Assembly (NCBI GenBank): GCA_018606805.1
Contig: JAGYWI010000006.1
Span: 1-64,000, forward strand
Reading direction: 5' to 3'
Source: Candidatus Magnetomicrobium cryptolimnococcus
Lineage (GTDB): Bacteria > Nitrospirota > Thermodesulfovibrionia > Thermodesulfovibrionales > Magnetobacteriaceae
Length of the DNA stretch: 64,000 nt
Below the pieces are notes generated by a model. That model was not told the origin of the DNA and searched no databases. It saw only the letters and a program-made list of their open reading frames with translations. A program made the translations under genes and the position numbers. Within the stretch, counting starts at the first letter, position 1. The number at the start of each line of letters is the position of its first letter. Shown piece by piece: positions 44,610 through 53,978 of this stretch.

Positions 44610-45572
44610 TTATTTAAAAAATATCAGATTTATTGAAAAATCAGGAGCACCACTTGTGTTTATGTCCTCAGCAAAGGAAAGCTCCAGATGAGAATTATTA
44701 AACGAATACCTGCCACCAACTGCTAATTGGATGGAAGCGTTGTCTATTTGTCTGATTCCAGTGTGTGGATAGGGAGAGCTTTGTATATATAGATTAATAG
44801 GAATGGTTAAACTCTTTGATAGAGTATATTCAATGGCTGCAGCGCCAAAGAAGTAGGTTTTTAGGTCAAGTTTTTCATAGGCATTGAGGTTGCCAGGGAA
44901 AACTACCCCGGTGTTACTGTATAGTTTAAAATATTGTCCTAAGTCCTTATCTATAAGTAATGTTAGTGCACCGTCTATGGATTCATTGCCAAAGCCGGAT
45001 TTAGCCTCACCTGTTGGTAATTCCAAGTCTCCTCTTATGCTTATAGCAGGGTCATTGCTAAAGAGCTCTGTCTTTGCAGAAAACCTTACATCGCCAACAT
45101 CAATCTTACCGTTTTTTCCCTTTATAAGTATTTTCCCGTTTCTTTTAACTTCATAGAGGAATTCGTTTGTTGGTCTTTTACTTCTACCGTAATCGGGAAA
45201 GTCGAAGGTGTTGTGGTAGGAGTTTATAAAATCATCCATAAAGCCGCTATGAAAAGAATGAATTGGAATACCTAAAGATAACTCTATGAGGTCGTTTATT
45301 GTTTTATTATACATTATTGTTAATGTAGATATTTCCATATCTAAGCCTAAAGACCAGTTTTCTGAGTATCGTATTTCATTAATTGATGAGTAAGATAGAG
45401 ATATGGACAAACCACGGTTAGACAGTTTTGCTGATTCTATGGTTGGTGCATTTGTGTGCAAAAATAGTGGAAACTGGTTTTTATAATGTAGTGGTCCACT
45501 AAATGCGAAGCTTATATGACAATGGAAAAGTGCTGTTATTGTAATAATTATGATGTTACATGTTTTTTTCAT
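44610..45572 (-). CDS. Secreted or outer-membrane beta-barrel-like protein (possibly DUF3187)
   Basis: 320 aa with a signal peptide (MKKTCNIIIITITALFHCHISFAFSG). The mature part starts PLHYKNQFPLFL and alternates polar and hydrophobic residues in strands, with ENWSLGLDMEISTLTIMYNKTINDLIELSLGIP and repeated 'GD..' turns. It ends in a Phe-containing strand (FSINLIFFK) as outer-membrane barrels do. The pattern recalls DUF3187 proteins; I am only moderately sure. It is in line with the kinase and manC genes. Confidence 0.65.
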   Translation of the reverse strand: MKKTCNIIIITITALFHCHISFAFSGPLHYKNQFPLFLHTNAPTIESAKLSNRGLSISLSYSSINEIRYSENWSLGLDMEISTLTIMYNKTINDLIELSLGIPIHSFHSGFMDDFINSYHNTFDFPDYGRSKRPTNEFLYEVKRNGKILIKGKNGKIDVGDVRFSAKTELFSNDPAISIRGDLELPTGEAKSGFGNESIDGALTLLIDKDLGQYFKLYSNTGVVFPGNLNAYEKLDLKTYFFGAAAIEYTLSKSLTIPINLYIQSSPYPHTGIRQIDNASIQLAVGGRYSFNNSHLELSFAEDINTSGAPDFSINLIFFK

Positions 45573-45631
45573 CTATTAAAAATATTGTAACATCTTTATC
45601 CCTATAATTGCATGTATTTTGATTACGGTAC

Positions 45632-45661
45632 TTGTTTTATCTAATATAGGTTAGCTATAAT
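45632..45661 (+). promoter_or_regulatory. Candidate promoter giving a leaderless transcript for the GGDEF-EAL gene
   Basis: TTGTTT (45632-45637) and TATAAT (45656-45661) are 18 bp apart. Transcription would start near 45668, two or three bases before the ATG at 45671. No Shine-Dalgarno sequence is present. Confidence 0.45.
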
Positions 45662-45670
45662 TTTTATAAC

Positions 45671-48064
45671 ATGACTCTTTATAAGAAGACTGTTGTAATA
45701 TTTATTTTGGCCTTTATACTGCTTTTTAGTATGTTTTATATACTATCGCAAAGTGTCATATTAGATAGTTATAGGGTTTTGGAAAGTGAGCGTGCTATGG
45801 AAAGTGTAAAAAGGGCAAACAAAGCGCTGGGGTTGTTGATTATAAATATCCAAAAGCAGTGTGTTGATTGGGCAAGCTGGGATGATTTATATGAGTATGT
45901 AAAGCATCCGTCAGAAGCCTTTGAAAAGAGCAACCTGCAAGAGGCAACATTTTCGGGAACAAAGCTGCATTTTATTATTATTACAGATATTAATTTCAAT
46001 ATTATATTTGGAAGATACTATGATATAGCTAATGATGAGCTCATGGAGGTTCCGGAGTCTGTATTAAAGCTGCTTACTTCAAAGAGTGTTATTTTAAATA
46101 AAGGACTTAAAGATATAACTTCAGGGGTTATTATGGTTGATAATAAGCCGCTTTTGCTAAGTGCTCAACCTATCACAACTACTGATACGACGGCTCCACA
46201 TAATGGTGTTATAATATTTGCTAATTTTCTTGATGATGAATTAATTGATGATGGCATAAAGGCAGTTACCTCCTTGAGGGTTACTATAAAACCATTAAAT
46301 GAGATAGGCAGCAAAGATGAGTATAACCAAAGGCAGCAGATTGAGGTAAAAGGTGAGCCATTGGATATTCATATAAACCAAGATAATCTGTTGGTATACG
46401 ATATAATAAATGACATAGATGATAAGCCCATTCTTCTAATGACAATTGATATACCACGTTATGTATTTAAACAGGGTCAAAAAACTGTTAATTATTTAAT
46501 GGCAATAGTGGGGCTTAGTGCTTTGATTTTTGGGCTTATAACAATATTAATTTTAAATAATACGGTGTTATTGCGCCTATCGAAGGTTGTGGAATATATA
46601 AAGACGGATGTTAAGGGCATTGGAGAAAGTGGGGATTTGTCAAAGCGAATAGAGGTTAAGGGAAATGATGAGATAGCACGGCTTGTAGGGGCTGTTAATG
46701 AGATGTTAGATGTGTTAGAGGAATCACACAATAAATTACACTATTTGTCCTACTATGATGCGCTAACTGGGCTGCCGAATCGTCTAATGCTTTCTCAAAA
46801 CATATATCTGGCCATAGCTGCTGCGAGGAGGCGTCAAAGTGCCTTTGCATTACTATTTATAGATATTGATAATTTTAAAAACGTTAATGATACCATGGGG
46901 CATGACGTTGGAGATATGCTTATAAATGAAGTAGCTCAGATACTTAAAAGCTATATAAGAGATGAAGATACGCTAGCGCGCATCGGTGGTGATGAGTTTG
47001 TAATACTTTTACCAAATACGGACAATGCTGATGGTGCGAAGACCTTAGCAGATAGGATATTTCACGGTATTACGTTATCCCCACTTAGTATTAATGAGTG
47101 TGGGTTTCAAAGTAGTACTATTGATTGCAACTTTTTTGTATCCTTAAGTGCTGGCATAGTAATGTACCCTAATGATGGTGAGGATATATCAACGCTTATA
47201 AAAAATGCTGATACGGCCATGTATTTTGCTAAATCGCAGGGCAAGAATAATTACCAATTTTATGTAAATTATATGCACAAGACGGCGGCAGAGAGGCTTG
47301 AGATGGAAAATAGCATACGCCGGGCTATAGAACATAAGGAATTTTACCTATTTTATCAGCCACAAATAAATCTGCAAACAGGGAAAATCATAGGTGCTGA
47401 GGCTTTAATCCGCTGGAATCACCCACAGTGGGGTAATGTCCCGCCGGACAAATTTATACCAGTAGCTGAAGACTCAGGCCTTATTATACCAATCAGTGAG
47501 TGGGTCATTGAGCATGCTATGTTGCAAACAAAGGAGTTTTTTGCTGTCAAGCATTTGAAGCTTGCCGTTAATGTTTCAATGCAGCATTTTAATATTGGAT
47601 TATATAATTGTATTGAAAAGGGGATAGCGCGGACTGGTTTTAGTCCGGGACTTTTTGAAATAGAGCTAACTGAGCGCATCTTTATGAAAGATATAGATAA
47701 TACTATTGGTTCTTTAAATAAATTTAAGCAAAAGGATATATCCATATCTATAGATGACTTTGGCACTGGGTATTCGTCATTACAGTATTTAAAGAAGCTC
47801 CCCATAGATAAAATCAAGATTGATAAATCTTTTGTAATGGATATAACTGCGAATGAAGAGGGCAGGACTATAGTTAGTGCAATTGTTTCTATGGCAAAGA
47901 GCTTGAATCTAAATATAATAGCCGAGGGTATAGAAACGCGTGAGCAGTTATTGTTTTTAAAATCTATTGGATGTTTTGGTGGTCAAGGATACCTATTTAG
48001 CAAGCCGCTGAGTTATGACAATTTTAGAGATTTTGTAATGAGGGGTTCGGATATTATTATATAG
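45671..48064 (+). CDS. CHASE4-HAMP-GGDEF-EAL c-di-GMP turnover protein
   Basis: 797 aa. Two membrane helices (about residues 7-29 and 275-300) flank a periplasmic CHASE4-type sensor, recognised from QCVDWASWDDLYEYV. A HAMP region follows, then a GGDEF domain with intact GGDEF and an RDED I-site five residues upstream. The EAL domain is also complete (EALIRWNHPQWG, ELTERIFMKD, IDDFGTGYSSLQYLK, IDKSFV). Both cyclase and phosphodiesterase activities are therefore possible and probably switched by the sensor. Likely role: control of motility or biofilm state. Confidence 0.93.
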   Translation: MTLYKKTVVIFILAFILLFSMFYILSQSVILDSYRVLESERAMESVKRANKALGLLIINIQKQCVDWASWDDLYEYVKHPSEAFEKSNLQEATFSGTKLHFIIITDINFNIIFGRYYDIANDELMEVPESVLKLLTSKSVILNKGLKDITSGVIMVDNKPLLLSAQPITTTDTTAPHNGVIIFANFLDDELIDDGIKAVTSLRVTIKPLNEIGSKDEYNQRQQIEVKGEPLDIHINQDNLLVYDIINDIDDKPILLMTIDIPRYVFKQGQKTVNYLMAIVGLSALIFGLITILILNNTVLLRLSKVVEYIKTDVKGIGESGDLSKRIEVKGNDEIARLVGAVNEMLDVLEESHNKLHYLSYYDALTGLPNRLMLSQNIYLAIAAARRRQSAFALLFIDIDNFKNVNDTMGHDVGDMLINEVAQILKSYIRDEDTLARIGGDEFVILLPNTDNADGAKTLADRIFHGITLSPLSINECGFQSSTIDCNFFVSLSAGIVMYPNDGEDISTLIKNADTAMYFAKSQGKNNYQFYVNYMHKTAAERLEMENSIRRAIEHKEFYLFYQPQINLQTGKIIGAEALIRWNHPQWGNVPPDKFIPVAEDSGLIIPISEWVIEHAMLQTKEFFAVKHLKLAVNVSMQHFNIGLYNCIEKGIARTGFSPGLFEIELTERIFMKDIDNTIGSLNKFKQKDISISIDDFGTGYSSLQYLKKLPIDKIKIDKSFVMDITANEEGRTIVSAIVSMAKSLNLNIIAEGIETREQLLFLKSIGCFGGQGYLFSKPLSYDNFRDFVMRGSDIII

Positions 48065-48094
48065 AGGAGACGGTAACACTGTTTTAAAACCGTA

Positions 48095-48205
48095 TTAAAA
48101 ATAATAAGGAAACAAATACAAATTGAGGGCGCTGCTACTATGCCATTAAGTTAAGAAAAAAGATAGCGGGGGAAAACCCTTTTCCTAAAACTTTTGGCTT
48201 GTAAC
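48095..48205. repeat. Two dispersed repeats after the GGDEF-EAL gene
   Basis: 48095-48136 is the inverted copy of the GGCAGCGCCCTC / TTTGTTTCCTTATTA repeat. 48162-48205 is a shortened sense copy of the gene-3'-end repeat (GATAGCGGGGGAAAACCC followed directly by CCTAAAACTTTTGG). The order matches that seen after pgk, so the two families travel or were fixed together. The rest of 48065-48274 holds nothing recognisable. Confidence 0.55.
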
Positions 48206-48274
48206 GGTATTGGTACTAATTTTGATATTATAAAATTTATGTGTCCATTATACCGTAAATGCTGTTTTATCTAT

Positions 48275-49048
48275 CTATTGCCATGTAGATAGTTTATTTT
48301 GGATAAATGAAATAACATATTGATGCTCATCTGTGCCTCGGCCAGTTACAACGCGTGGTGTATCGAAGGCAAAATATACTGTTTTTTTAGTATCAAGAGG
48401 CCCGAAATCTTTTAAGATTTTTCCATTGCCGCAGACATCTGTTTTAAGTGCAACTGGCACAATCGGTACATTTGCCTTTAGTGCTAATTTAATACCAATA
48501 GTGTTAAATTTTGCAGGGACAAACGTAGTTGTCCTTGTTGATTGGGGAAACACGATTAAAGATGTACCAGCTTTAAGCATGTTGACACCTTCAGTGAAAA
48601 CTGCCTGCAAATCCTTTCTGGGGTTTTCACGACTTACAACAATGGCACCTACCGCTCTTAGCGTATTTCCCAAAAACGGATATTGCATAAGGCTTTTCTT
48701 TACTATAAATGTAACCTTTTTATAGGGTAAAATCATACATGGTATTACGTATGTTTCAAGTATGCTCATGTGGTTTGCAATAAAGACGCATGGACCATCT
48801 ACCTTATTTATGTTGTTTAACCCAGTAATGTCAAATTTAGCCCCTACGCTTTCAAGGGCACGTATTGCGTCAATGGATGATTTATAGAAACTGCTATCGC
48901 CGTATCTGCCTCTTTGTGCTATATTGCCTGCTTGTATGGTTACATCTATTACATTTAAGTAAAATCTTAATGAGGTGAGTACCTTTAAAACACCTTTTCT
49001 TTCTTTAGTTTTATAGGTATCTCCACTGTAGAAGGGTTGTATATTCAC
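48275..49048 (-). CDS. PlsC-like lysophospholipid acyltransferase
   Basis: 257 aa, 1-acylglycerol-3-phosphate acyltransferase family. The catalytic H-x4-D motif is present as NHMSILE (His93, Glu98), i.e. Glu replaces Asp. Motif III reads FPQSTRT instead of FPEGTRS. The remaining blocks (VSRENPRKDL, NVPIVPVALKTD) are intact. A GTG start is supported by GGAG about 9 nt upstream. The start codon lies inside the 83-bp duplication. It is likely the last gene of the lipid operon whose upstream part lies beyond the inserted restriction-modification genes, but it now has a new upstream sequence. Confidence 0.82.
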   Translation of the reverse strand: MNIQPFYSGDTYKTKERKGVLKVLTSLRFYLNVIDVTIQAGNIAQRGRYGDSSFYKSSIDAIRALESVGAKFDITGLNNINKVDGPCVFIANHMSILETYVIPCMILPYKKVTFIVKKSLMQYPFLGNTLRAVGAIVVSRENPRKDLQAVFTEGVNMLKAGTSLIVFPQSTRTTTFVPAKFNTIGIKLALKANVPIVPVALKTDVCGNGKILKDFGPLDTKKTVYFAFDTPRVVTGRGTDEHQYVISFIQNKLSTWQ

Positions 49049-49111
49049 TTTGATTTGCTCCTAATTAGTATTTGTTTATTAAGTACATGAGAAATTATAC
49101 CAAAACAGATT
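49029..49111 (-). repeat. Left copy of 83-bp direct repeat flanking the RM genes
   Basis: Identical to 51759-51841 over 83 bp (from TAGAAGGGTTG to AACAGATT). It contains the start codon and ribosome site of the plsC-like gene plus upstream DNA. Beyond both ends the two copies diverge at once. This is the copy attached to the intact gene. Confidence 0.93.
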
Positions 49112-49249
49112 AGGTTTATAAAACATTATTAGCAATAATAAGAAACAAATAAATGAAAGAGGACTATCATGGTATGAAAGCATACATTCCTCTCCTGCCA
49201 GATGGACTGGTCTCAGGGCATGTATGTCTTTATACCTTTTTAAATCCCA

Positions 49250-50196
49250 TCAGAGAGAACATAGCCATTGTGCAATAGAAGCAATTTGGTTTTCGTTGGT
49301 AAGGTTTGCTGCATTTTCCAAAATAGATTGGTCGAGCATTTCCCAAATTTCCGTGGCCATTTTGGTTTCAATAGCTGCTCCGATAAAAAAAGTGTATGGT
49401 TTGAGTTTTTTCTTAGAAAAAGCCTCGTGAATTCTGTTGAGTGTTGTGCGAGCCGTCTTCCAATGTTCATCTGCTCCTGCTGGATCAATGCCCCCTTTAA
49501 GTTCACCAAGTGCGATATAAATTGAAGGTGTTTTGATGATTTCACGTGTCAGGTCTTCGGTGGAACAGTTAAACAGAACCAAATCCACATTGTTTTTGAA
49601 AAAAGGAACTGTTATATTATATAAAAGTGTACGAGGTCTTTTATCAGAATCCCAGTAAAGACCTCTCAACGATAATTCGACATCGGCATCATCGTCAGGT
49701 AACTCAGCCCACGCGCTATTTTTATTGTGAAGCCATTGGCATTTCTGTTTTGTAAGTTTTAAGTAAGCAATAATAGCTCGCGTAATCTTTTTTTGAGCTA
49801 TAAAACCACCGATGTTTCGCATAGAACCGCCAAGCGTGTCCCCGCGCGTTAGCAGAAAGCGGCAGACAAGTTCCTCGACAAAATTAGTGCCTGCTGGTTC
49901 GAGAAAGTTCTTGATAAGGTTACCGATGGCTTCATGTTTATCAGAATCTTGTAAATGATTTGCTGCTTTGTCAGATACTCCAGCTGCTGTCAGTAATGCG
50001 GCTTGAATCTCTGGAATCTGCCATTGGCTGATTTGGCTTTGTTTGCAACAGTCTTCAAGGCACGTGCTTGAGCAACAAATGGTGTTGCACGACGATTTTT
50101 CTCAAGCGCAAGGGCGACGAAGCCTGCTCGCACGGCATCATAGCTGGTCTCAAGGCTTTTGCTGGATTTCAGGTGCTGCAAATATGGTTTAATCAT
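49250..50196 (-). pseudogene. AvaI/BsoBI-like type II restriction endonuclease, frameshifted
   Basis: The first piece (50196 to the TGA at 49990) reads [25 protein letters not shown]-type and [20 protein letters not shown], the start of the AvaI/BsoBI family (recognition CYCGRG). A one-base loss near 50015-50021 sends the frame to the stop. In the neighbouring frame the protein continues without stop ([16 protein letters not shown] ... [26 protein letters not shown]) to 49250. It includes the family's [17 protein letters not shown] segment with the Asp/Glu/Lys catalytic pattern. The repaired product would be about 315 aa, the family's length. The ATG lies 3 bp after the methyltransferase stop. 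Mutation or assembly error cannot be separated here. Confidence 0.85.
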
Positions 50197-50199
50197 TTA

Positions 50200-51600
50200 T
50201 TATTCCTTTCGCCATATATATACACATTTGCGTAATGCCTCGCGTCCATGTGTGCCCATTTGCTGACTGCTATTTCCTTTGGTGCTTGGTAGTACTAAAA
50301 TCTGCTCTACCATAAAACCTAACTGCTCAGCAATTTCAGAAAGAATCATGTCTACTGAAATGCTAGCCCCAGCGTATCGTACGTTGTCGTTGACCATTAT
50401 AAGTGGTGCGCCCCTTTTTAGAACTCTATATAACTCAAAAATGACACACGCCATTTCGTAGAAGTAGCCTCGCACCATTCGAGGAATTCCACTATTGTTG
50501 AGTAGGTTGCGCTCTTTCTGTGAATCCAAGTAGTCAAGTATGTTTTGTAATAGTACATTTTGGTCAGCTGCAAGAACAGCTTGTTTCCATTTGGGATTCA
50601 ATGTAAGAAGGTCTTTGGCTCTGTTTTCAACAGTGCAACTTAACATTTCTTGTCTAAGCTTCATCAACTCTTCCTCACCAACACCAAGTAATGCTAGTTC
50701 CAGTGCGTAGGTGCGTGTGTAGTCGTAGCGATTACAATATGGCGGCGAGGTAATCAGGCAATCGTAAGATTCATTTGAGAGGTGAGGCAGAACTTCCATA
50801 CAATTGCCACCGTAAAGACGGACATCTGCCATAGAGCGAGTTGTGGCAAATAAATCCTTTGGCAGTTTGACAGCAAGTAAATCGTTAATGATTTCATGTA
50901 GTTTATCTGTTATGGCCTTTTCAAAAGGCAAAATCTCCCCTTTGTTGAAAACGTTTCTCCCTTGTTGGCGTCCAGCGCGGTAATCCCAACGGAGATATTG
51001 TCCATCTTTTCGTGTGTAACTAATACTCTCAAGTATACACAGTAAAGCAAATAGCAGGATAGCCCTTACTCTCTTTTCCTCTTGTTCGGATGCTTTGAGA
51101 AAACGCCCTATTGCCGAAAGTGTTTCTAACGGATATGCGCCGCGTGTAATCCGTAGTTCAATAATGTGTTTTTCCAGCATATTTTGACGCCAAGGACGTT
51201 GCTCACGCCAAAAGACTAACCGTTCAATAGTCCTATCATCCAAATTCCTTTCAATAATCTGCCTTGTTTCGATGATAGTCTGTCCTATTGGAAGTAATTC
51301 AATACCTTCGGCCTTCATTCCAAACCCGCCTGCTACAAATAAAGCTGTCCCACTGCCCGCAAATGGGTCAAGCATAATGCCGGTAGTAATTCGATGTCTT
51401 TTTAACAAATACTCAATGAGGTCAGCGGAAAATGCTTCCTTGTATTTAAACCAACGATAAACTGCTTTGCCTTTATTGGCCTGAAAACTTACAAGTGAGC
51501 GTCTGAGTGAGCTGTCAACCTGGGTTCTGGTTGCCCACCTCAGTTCGGCATCTCGCTCATACTTTCTAATGTCGTTAAGTTTTATTGATGCTATAGACAA
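50200..51600 (-). CDS. DNA methyltransferase of the AvaI/BsoBI-like RM system
   Basis: 466 aa, beta-class (N4-cytosine/N6-adenine) methyltransferase. The catalytic motif IV reads TSPPY (CLITSPPYCNRYDYTRTYALEL). The AdoMet motif I, DPFAGSGTALFVAG, lies near residue 78, in front of the catalytic motif in linear order. TSPPY rather than DPPY favours N4-cytosine. A target of CYCGRG is inferred from the adjacent nuclease family. The gene is intact and would protect the host DNA. It lies 3 bp upstream of the nuclease start and reads in the lipid operon's direction, so it may be transcribed from that promoter. Confidence 0.88.
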   Translation of the reverse strand: MSIASIKLNDIRKYERDAELRWATRTQVDSSLRRSLVSFQANKGKAVYRWFKYKEAFSADLIEYLLKRHRITTGIMLDPFAGSGTALFVAGGFGMKAEGIELLPIGQTIIETRQIIERNLDDRTIERLVFWREQRPWRQNMLEKHIIELRITRGAYPLETLSAIGRFLKASEQEEKRVRAILLFALLCILESISYTRKDGQYLRWDYRAGRQQGRNVFNKGEILPFEKAITDKLHEIINDLLAVKLPKDLFATTRSMADVRLYGGNCMEVLPHLSNESYDCLITSPPYCNRYDYTRTYALELALLGVGEEELMKLRQEMLSCTVENRAKDLLTLNPKWKQAVLAADQNVLLQNILDYLDSQKERNLLNNSGIPRMVRGYFYEMACVIFELYRVLKRGAPLIMVNDNVRYAGASISVDMILSEIAEQLGFMVEQILVLPSTKGNSSQQMGTHGREALRKCVYIWRKE

Positions 51601-51758
51601 TACTTTTTGTATCTTTCAACTTACTATTTATATATTCCATTAAGTTGTTTATCAGCTTTGCTCCTTGCATCACGCTAAAGTGTACATCATAATAGCAGCA
51701 AAGTCAATCACTTATTTCCATGGTAATGACAAACTTGTTGACTATGAATTTACCATTA

Positions 51759-51841
51759 TAGAAGGGTTGTATATTCACTTTGATTTGCTCCTAATTAGTA
51801 TTTGTTTATTAAGTACATGAGAAATTATACCAAAACAGATT
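51759..51841 (-). repeat. Right copy of 83-bp direct repeat
   Basis: Identical to 49029-49111. It carries GTG and the first six codons of the plsC-like gene (GTG AAT ATA CAA CCC TTC), after which the sequence turns to unrelated DNA. This copy directly follows the lgt-like gene, marking the original operon junction. Confidence 0.93.
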
Positions 51842-51854
51842 TTAAACATCAAAC

Positions 51855-52892
51855 TCATTTGATAAAAAGTCTAACTGTAGCTCCAGTAACATTGCTTTTA
51901 CCGAAATACAAAAAAATGGTTAGCCAAGTTATACCTATAAATAAAATCACAAGATTATATTTAAGGTATCTAACACCAACAACAATATCAACATTTATAC
52001 CAACAATTGTAGTAGGCAAAAATATTGCGTATAATACTGCAAACCCCATTGCTAAAATAGAAAGCTTTTGATAGGCTGAAAACTTACCCTCCCCACGATA
52101 ATCTGCCCGTAAAAATTCGGATATTAACCGCCAACCATAAACTAATAATATTGCAAACAAAAATGCTAATAACAACTGCCCTGCAGTAAACATTAAGATA
52201 GCCAATAACCCACCCGTTACATACACTAACGCAGTAACACCTTGTATCGGGATGACACTCACCCCCTCTAAACCACCTTCATAGGCTATTTTTTTAGTAC
52301 TCCCCAAAAACGTGAAATTAAACCGTTTAAAAATATTCTGTAGTATGGTGGGACTAGCTTTTAGTGGTTTGCCGTAGCAACAACCAAAACTTATGCACGA
52401 TAGCCTACCAAGTCCCTCACCTATACAGTATGCTATAGAAATGCAAGTAAGCACCCCTATATAGTCCATGTGATAGCGCTCGCTTAATAAATTATACAGG
52501 TATATAACAAGAGGTGTTATTAAAAATCCAAAAAAAGAAGCCCCTCCTGTTGTAAAGGTATATTGCTTCTTTTCAACCACCCTTGCTATTATCTTTGATG
52601 CTGGTAGGGATACCATTAGCATAATAAACATAAATACCAATGAATTTATAATAGGGATTCCGATACTGCCCATCAATATGAAAAAAACAGCAAGCGCTAC
52701 TGCCAGTGAGTTTGCCATTAATAAACCATAATAAGTGAAATTGATGCCTTCCCACGTACCGTCATCCTTTTTTTGGGTTGGTACTACTGCAAGAATCTGA
52801 CGATTTTCAGCAGTCAAGCTTTTAAACCCTATGAATAAGTAAAGATAAAACACAATAGCAATTGATACTATAAATAAAATGTTTAAAGACAT
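51855..52892 (-). CDS. Lgt-superfamily membrane protein (prolipoprotein diacylglyceryl transferase-like)
   Basis: 345 aa with about seven or eight membrane helices. The central motif GEGLGRLSCISFGCCYGKPL aligns with the Lgt signature GRIGNFxNGELYG in the variant used by Lgt-like paralogues (GRxGCFxxGCCYG). True Lgt moves a diacylglyceryl group from phosphatidylglycerol to lipoprotein cysteines. The altered motif and the surrounding lipid genes suggest a related transfer from a phospholipid to another acceptor. Substrate unknown. It precedes the RM insertion. Confidence 0.75.
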   Translation of the reverse strand: MSLNILFIVSIAIVFYLYLFIGFKSLTAENRQILAVVPTQKKDDGTWEGINFTYYGLLMANSLAVALAVFFILMGSIGIPIINSLVFMFIMLMVSLPASKIIARVVEKKQYTFTTGGASFFGFLITPLVIYLYNLLSERYHMDYIGVLTCISIAYCIGEGLGRLSCISFGCCYGKPLKASPTILQNIFKRFNFTFLGSTKKIAYEGGLEGVSVIPIQGVTALVYVTGGLLAILMFTAGQLLLAFLFAILLVYGWRLISEFLRADYRGEGKFSAYQKLSILAMGFAVLYAIFLPTTIVGINVDIVVGVRYLKYNLVILFIGITWLTIFLYFGKSNVTGATVRLFIK

Positions 52893-52967
52893 TATTATAT
52901 TTACACTCCTTTGAAAATTCTGCGGGCAGTGCCCTTATTTTTTTCTCTTTTGTCTTACTTCAATCAC

Positions 52968-53978
52968 TTATTTTGCAACTGCTACAAGTGAACGTACCTT
53001 GACATCTGTCTCAACAATAGGTAGATTAAAGGAAGCACAGTAACGGCTTTTGGCATAGGGGTTTCGCATATTTAAAAGTATATCCTCTGCAAAGTGAATC
53101 TTGTCTCTTTGAAAAAACACTATGTTTGTACTTGCGCCAGGGCGAAACAGACTTTTTGGATTACCTTTTTTAAGGAACATACCCGGCATCATACCTTGTG
53201 GGTTTTCATACCTGTGCTCACTGTAACATTGAACAATATCGCCTATCATTAGTGCTGCTATTTCTATAAATGCCACAAAACCAACCTTAGTACCACCCTC
53301 TACATCGGTATCTATAATTGTTACGGAGCGCCTGTTTTTTGAAAAAGGCGTTATGGTTTTAATAATGGCGCAGGGATTACAGGAGTGGTATTTGCCCTCT
53401 ATTTCATAGAAGTCTATCACCTGGCCAGAAACGGGGTTATGATTGTAGTGATATTTGTCCGGTGTTAGGCGGAAAACCATAAAATCCCCTCCTTTAAATG
53501 CCTTAAGCCACTGGGGTTTATCTATGCCAAACAGCTCATCATAATTAAAGAACTTCCCCTTTATCAAAATCTCCGAATGCCCACACAGCGAACCAAAAAG
53601 TACCCGTGAATCAGACGGGCTGGTTACCGTCCATGGCTCCTTTGGCATCGGGCGTCTTTGCCAGTAGCGTATTTGCCGCTCAAAGACCTTTGCTGGTGTT
53701 GACAAATTTTGTACCGGTTCAAGGCACTCGCTAAAATCCACACCTAATGCCTTTAAAAACTCTAAACCTCCGGTTAACCTAGCGCTTAGTACATGTTTAT
53801 AATTTAAAAACCCTATTGCCTTTGAAAATTGCCGCCCAGTTAATGCACTAAAAATAGCCGGCGCATTTTCCTTTATAGCTCCATAGAGGACATTTACTGT
53901 GAAATCTGCAAACATGCTCTCATCCACAATTTTACCGCTTTCTCTATCAATGTACTGATGGGGATAGTTTTTCATCAC
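52968..53978 (-). CDS. Phosphatidylserine decarboxylase-like protein
   Basis: 336 aa, long Psd type. Recognisable blocks: WQRRPMPKEPWTVTSPSDSRVLFGS, FRLTPDKYHYNHNPVSGQV and KVGFVAFIEIAALMIGDIVQCYSE. The self-cleavage site, usually GGST, reads PGAST (Ala282-Ser283), so the pyruvoyl-forming Ser is retained after Ala. Whether it self-processes or has a new substrate is open. Overlaps the upstream 797-aa gene by 32 bp, which implies tight coupling. A second Psd (10423-11061) is the likely housekeeping enzyme. Confidence 0.8.
   Translation of the reverse strand: MMKNYPHQYIDRESGKIVDESMFADFTVNVLYGAIKENAPAIFSALTGRQFSKAIGFLNYKHVLSARLTGGLEFLKALGVDFSECLEPVQNLSTPAKVFERQIRYWQRRPMPKEPWTVTSPSDSRVLFGSLCGHSEILIKGKFFNYDELFGIDKPQWLKAFKGGDFMVFRLTPDKYHYNHNPVSGQVIDFYEIEGKYHSCNPCAIIKTITPFSKNRRSVTIIDTDVEGGTKVGFVAFIEIAALMIGDIVQCYSEHRYENPQGMMPGMFLKKGNPKSLFRPGASTNIVFFQRDKIHFAEDILLNMRNPYAKSRYCASFNLPIVETDVKVRSLVAVAK

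Noticed and set aside
49224-49525. Plus-strand open frames opposite the nuclease pseudogene
   Set aside because: Antisense shadows of the AvaI/BsoBI-like coding sequence.
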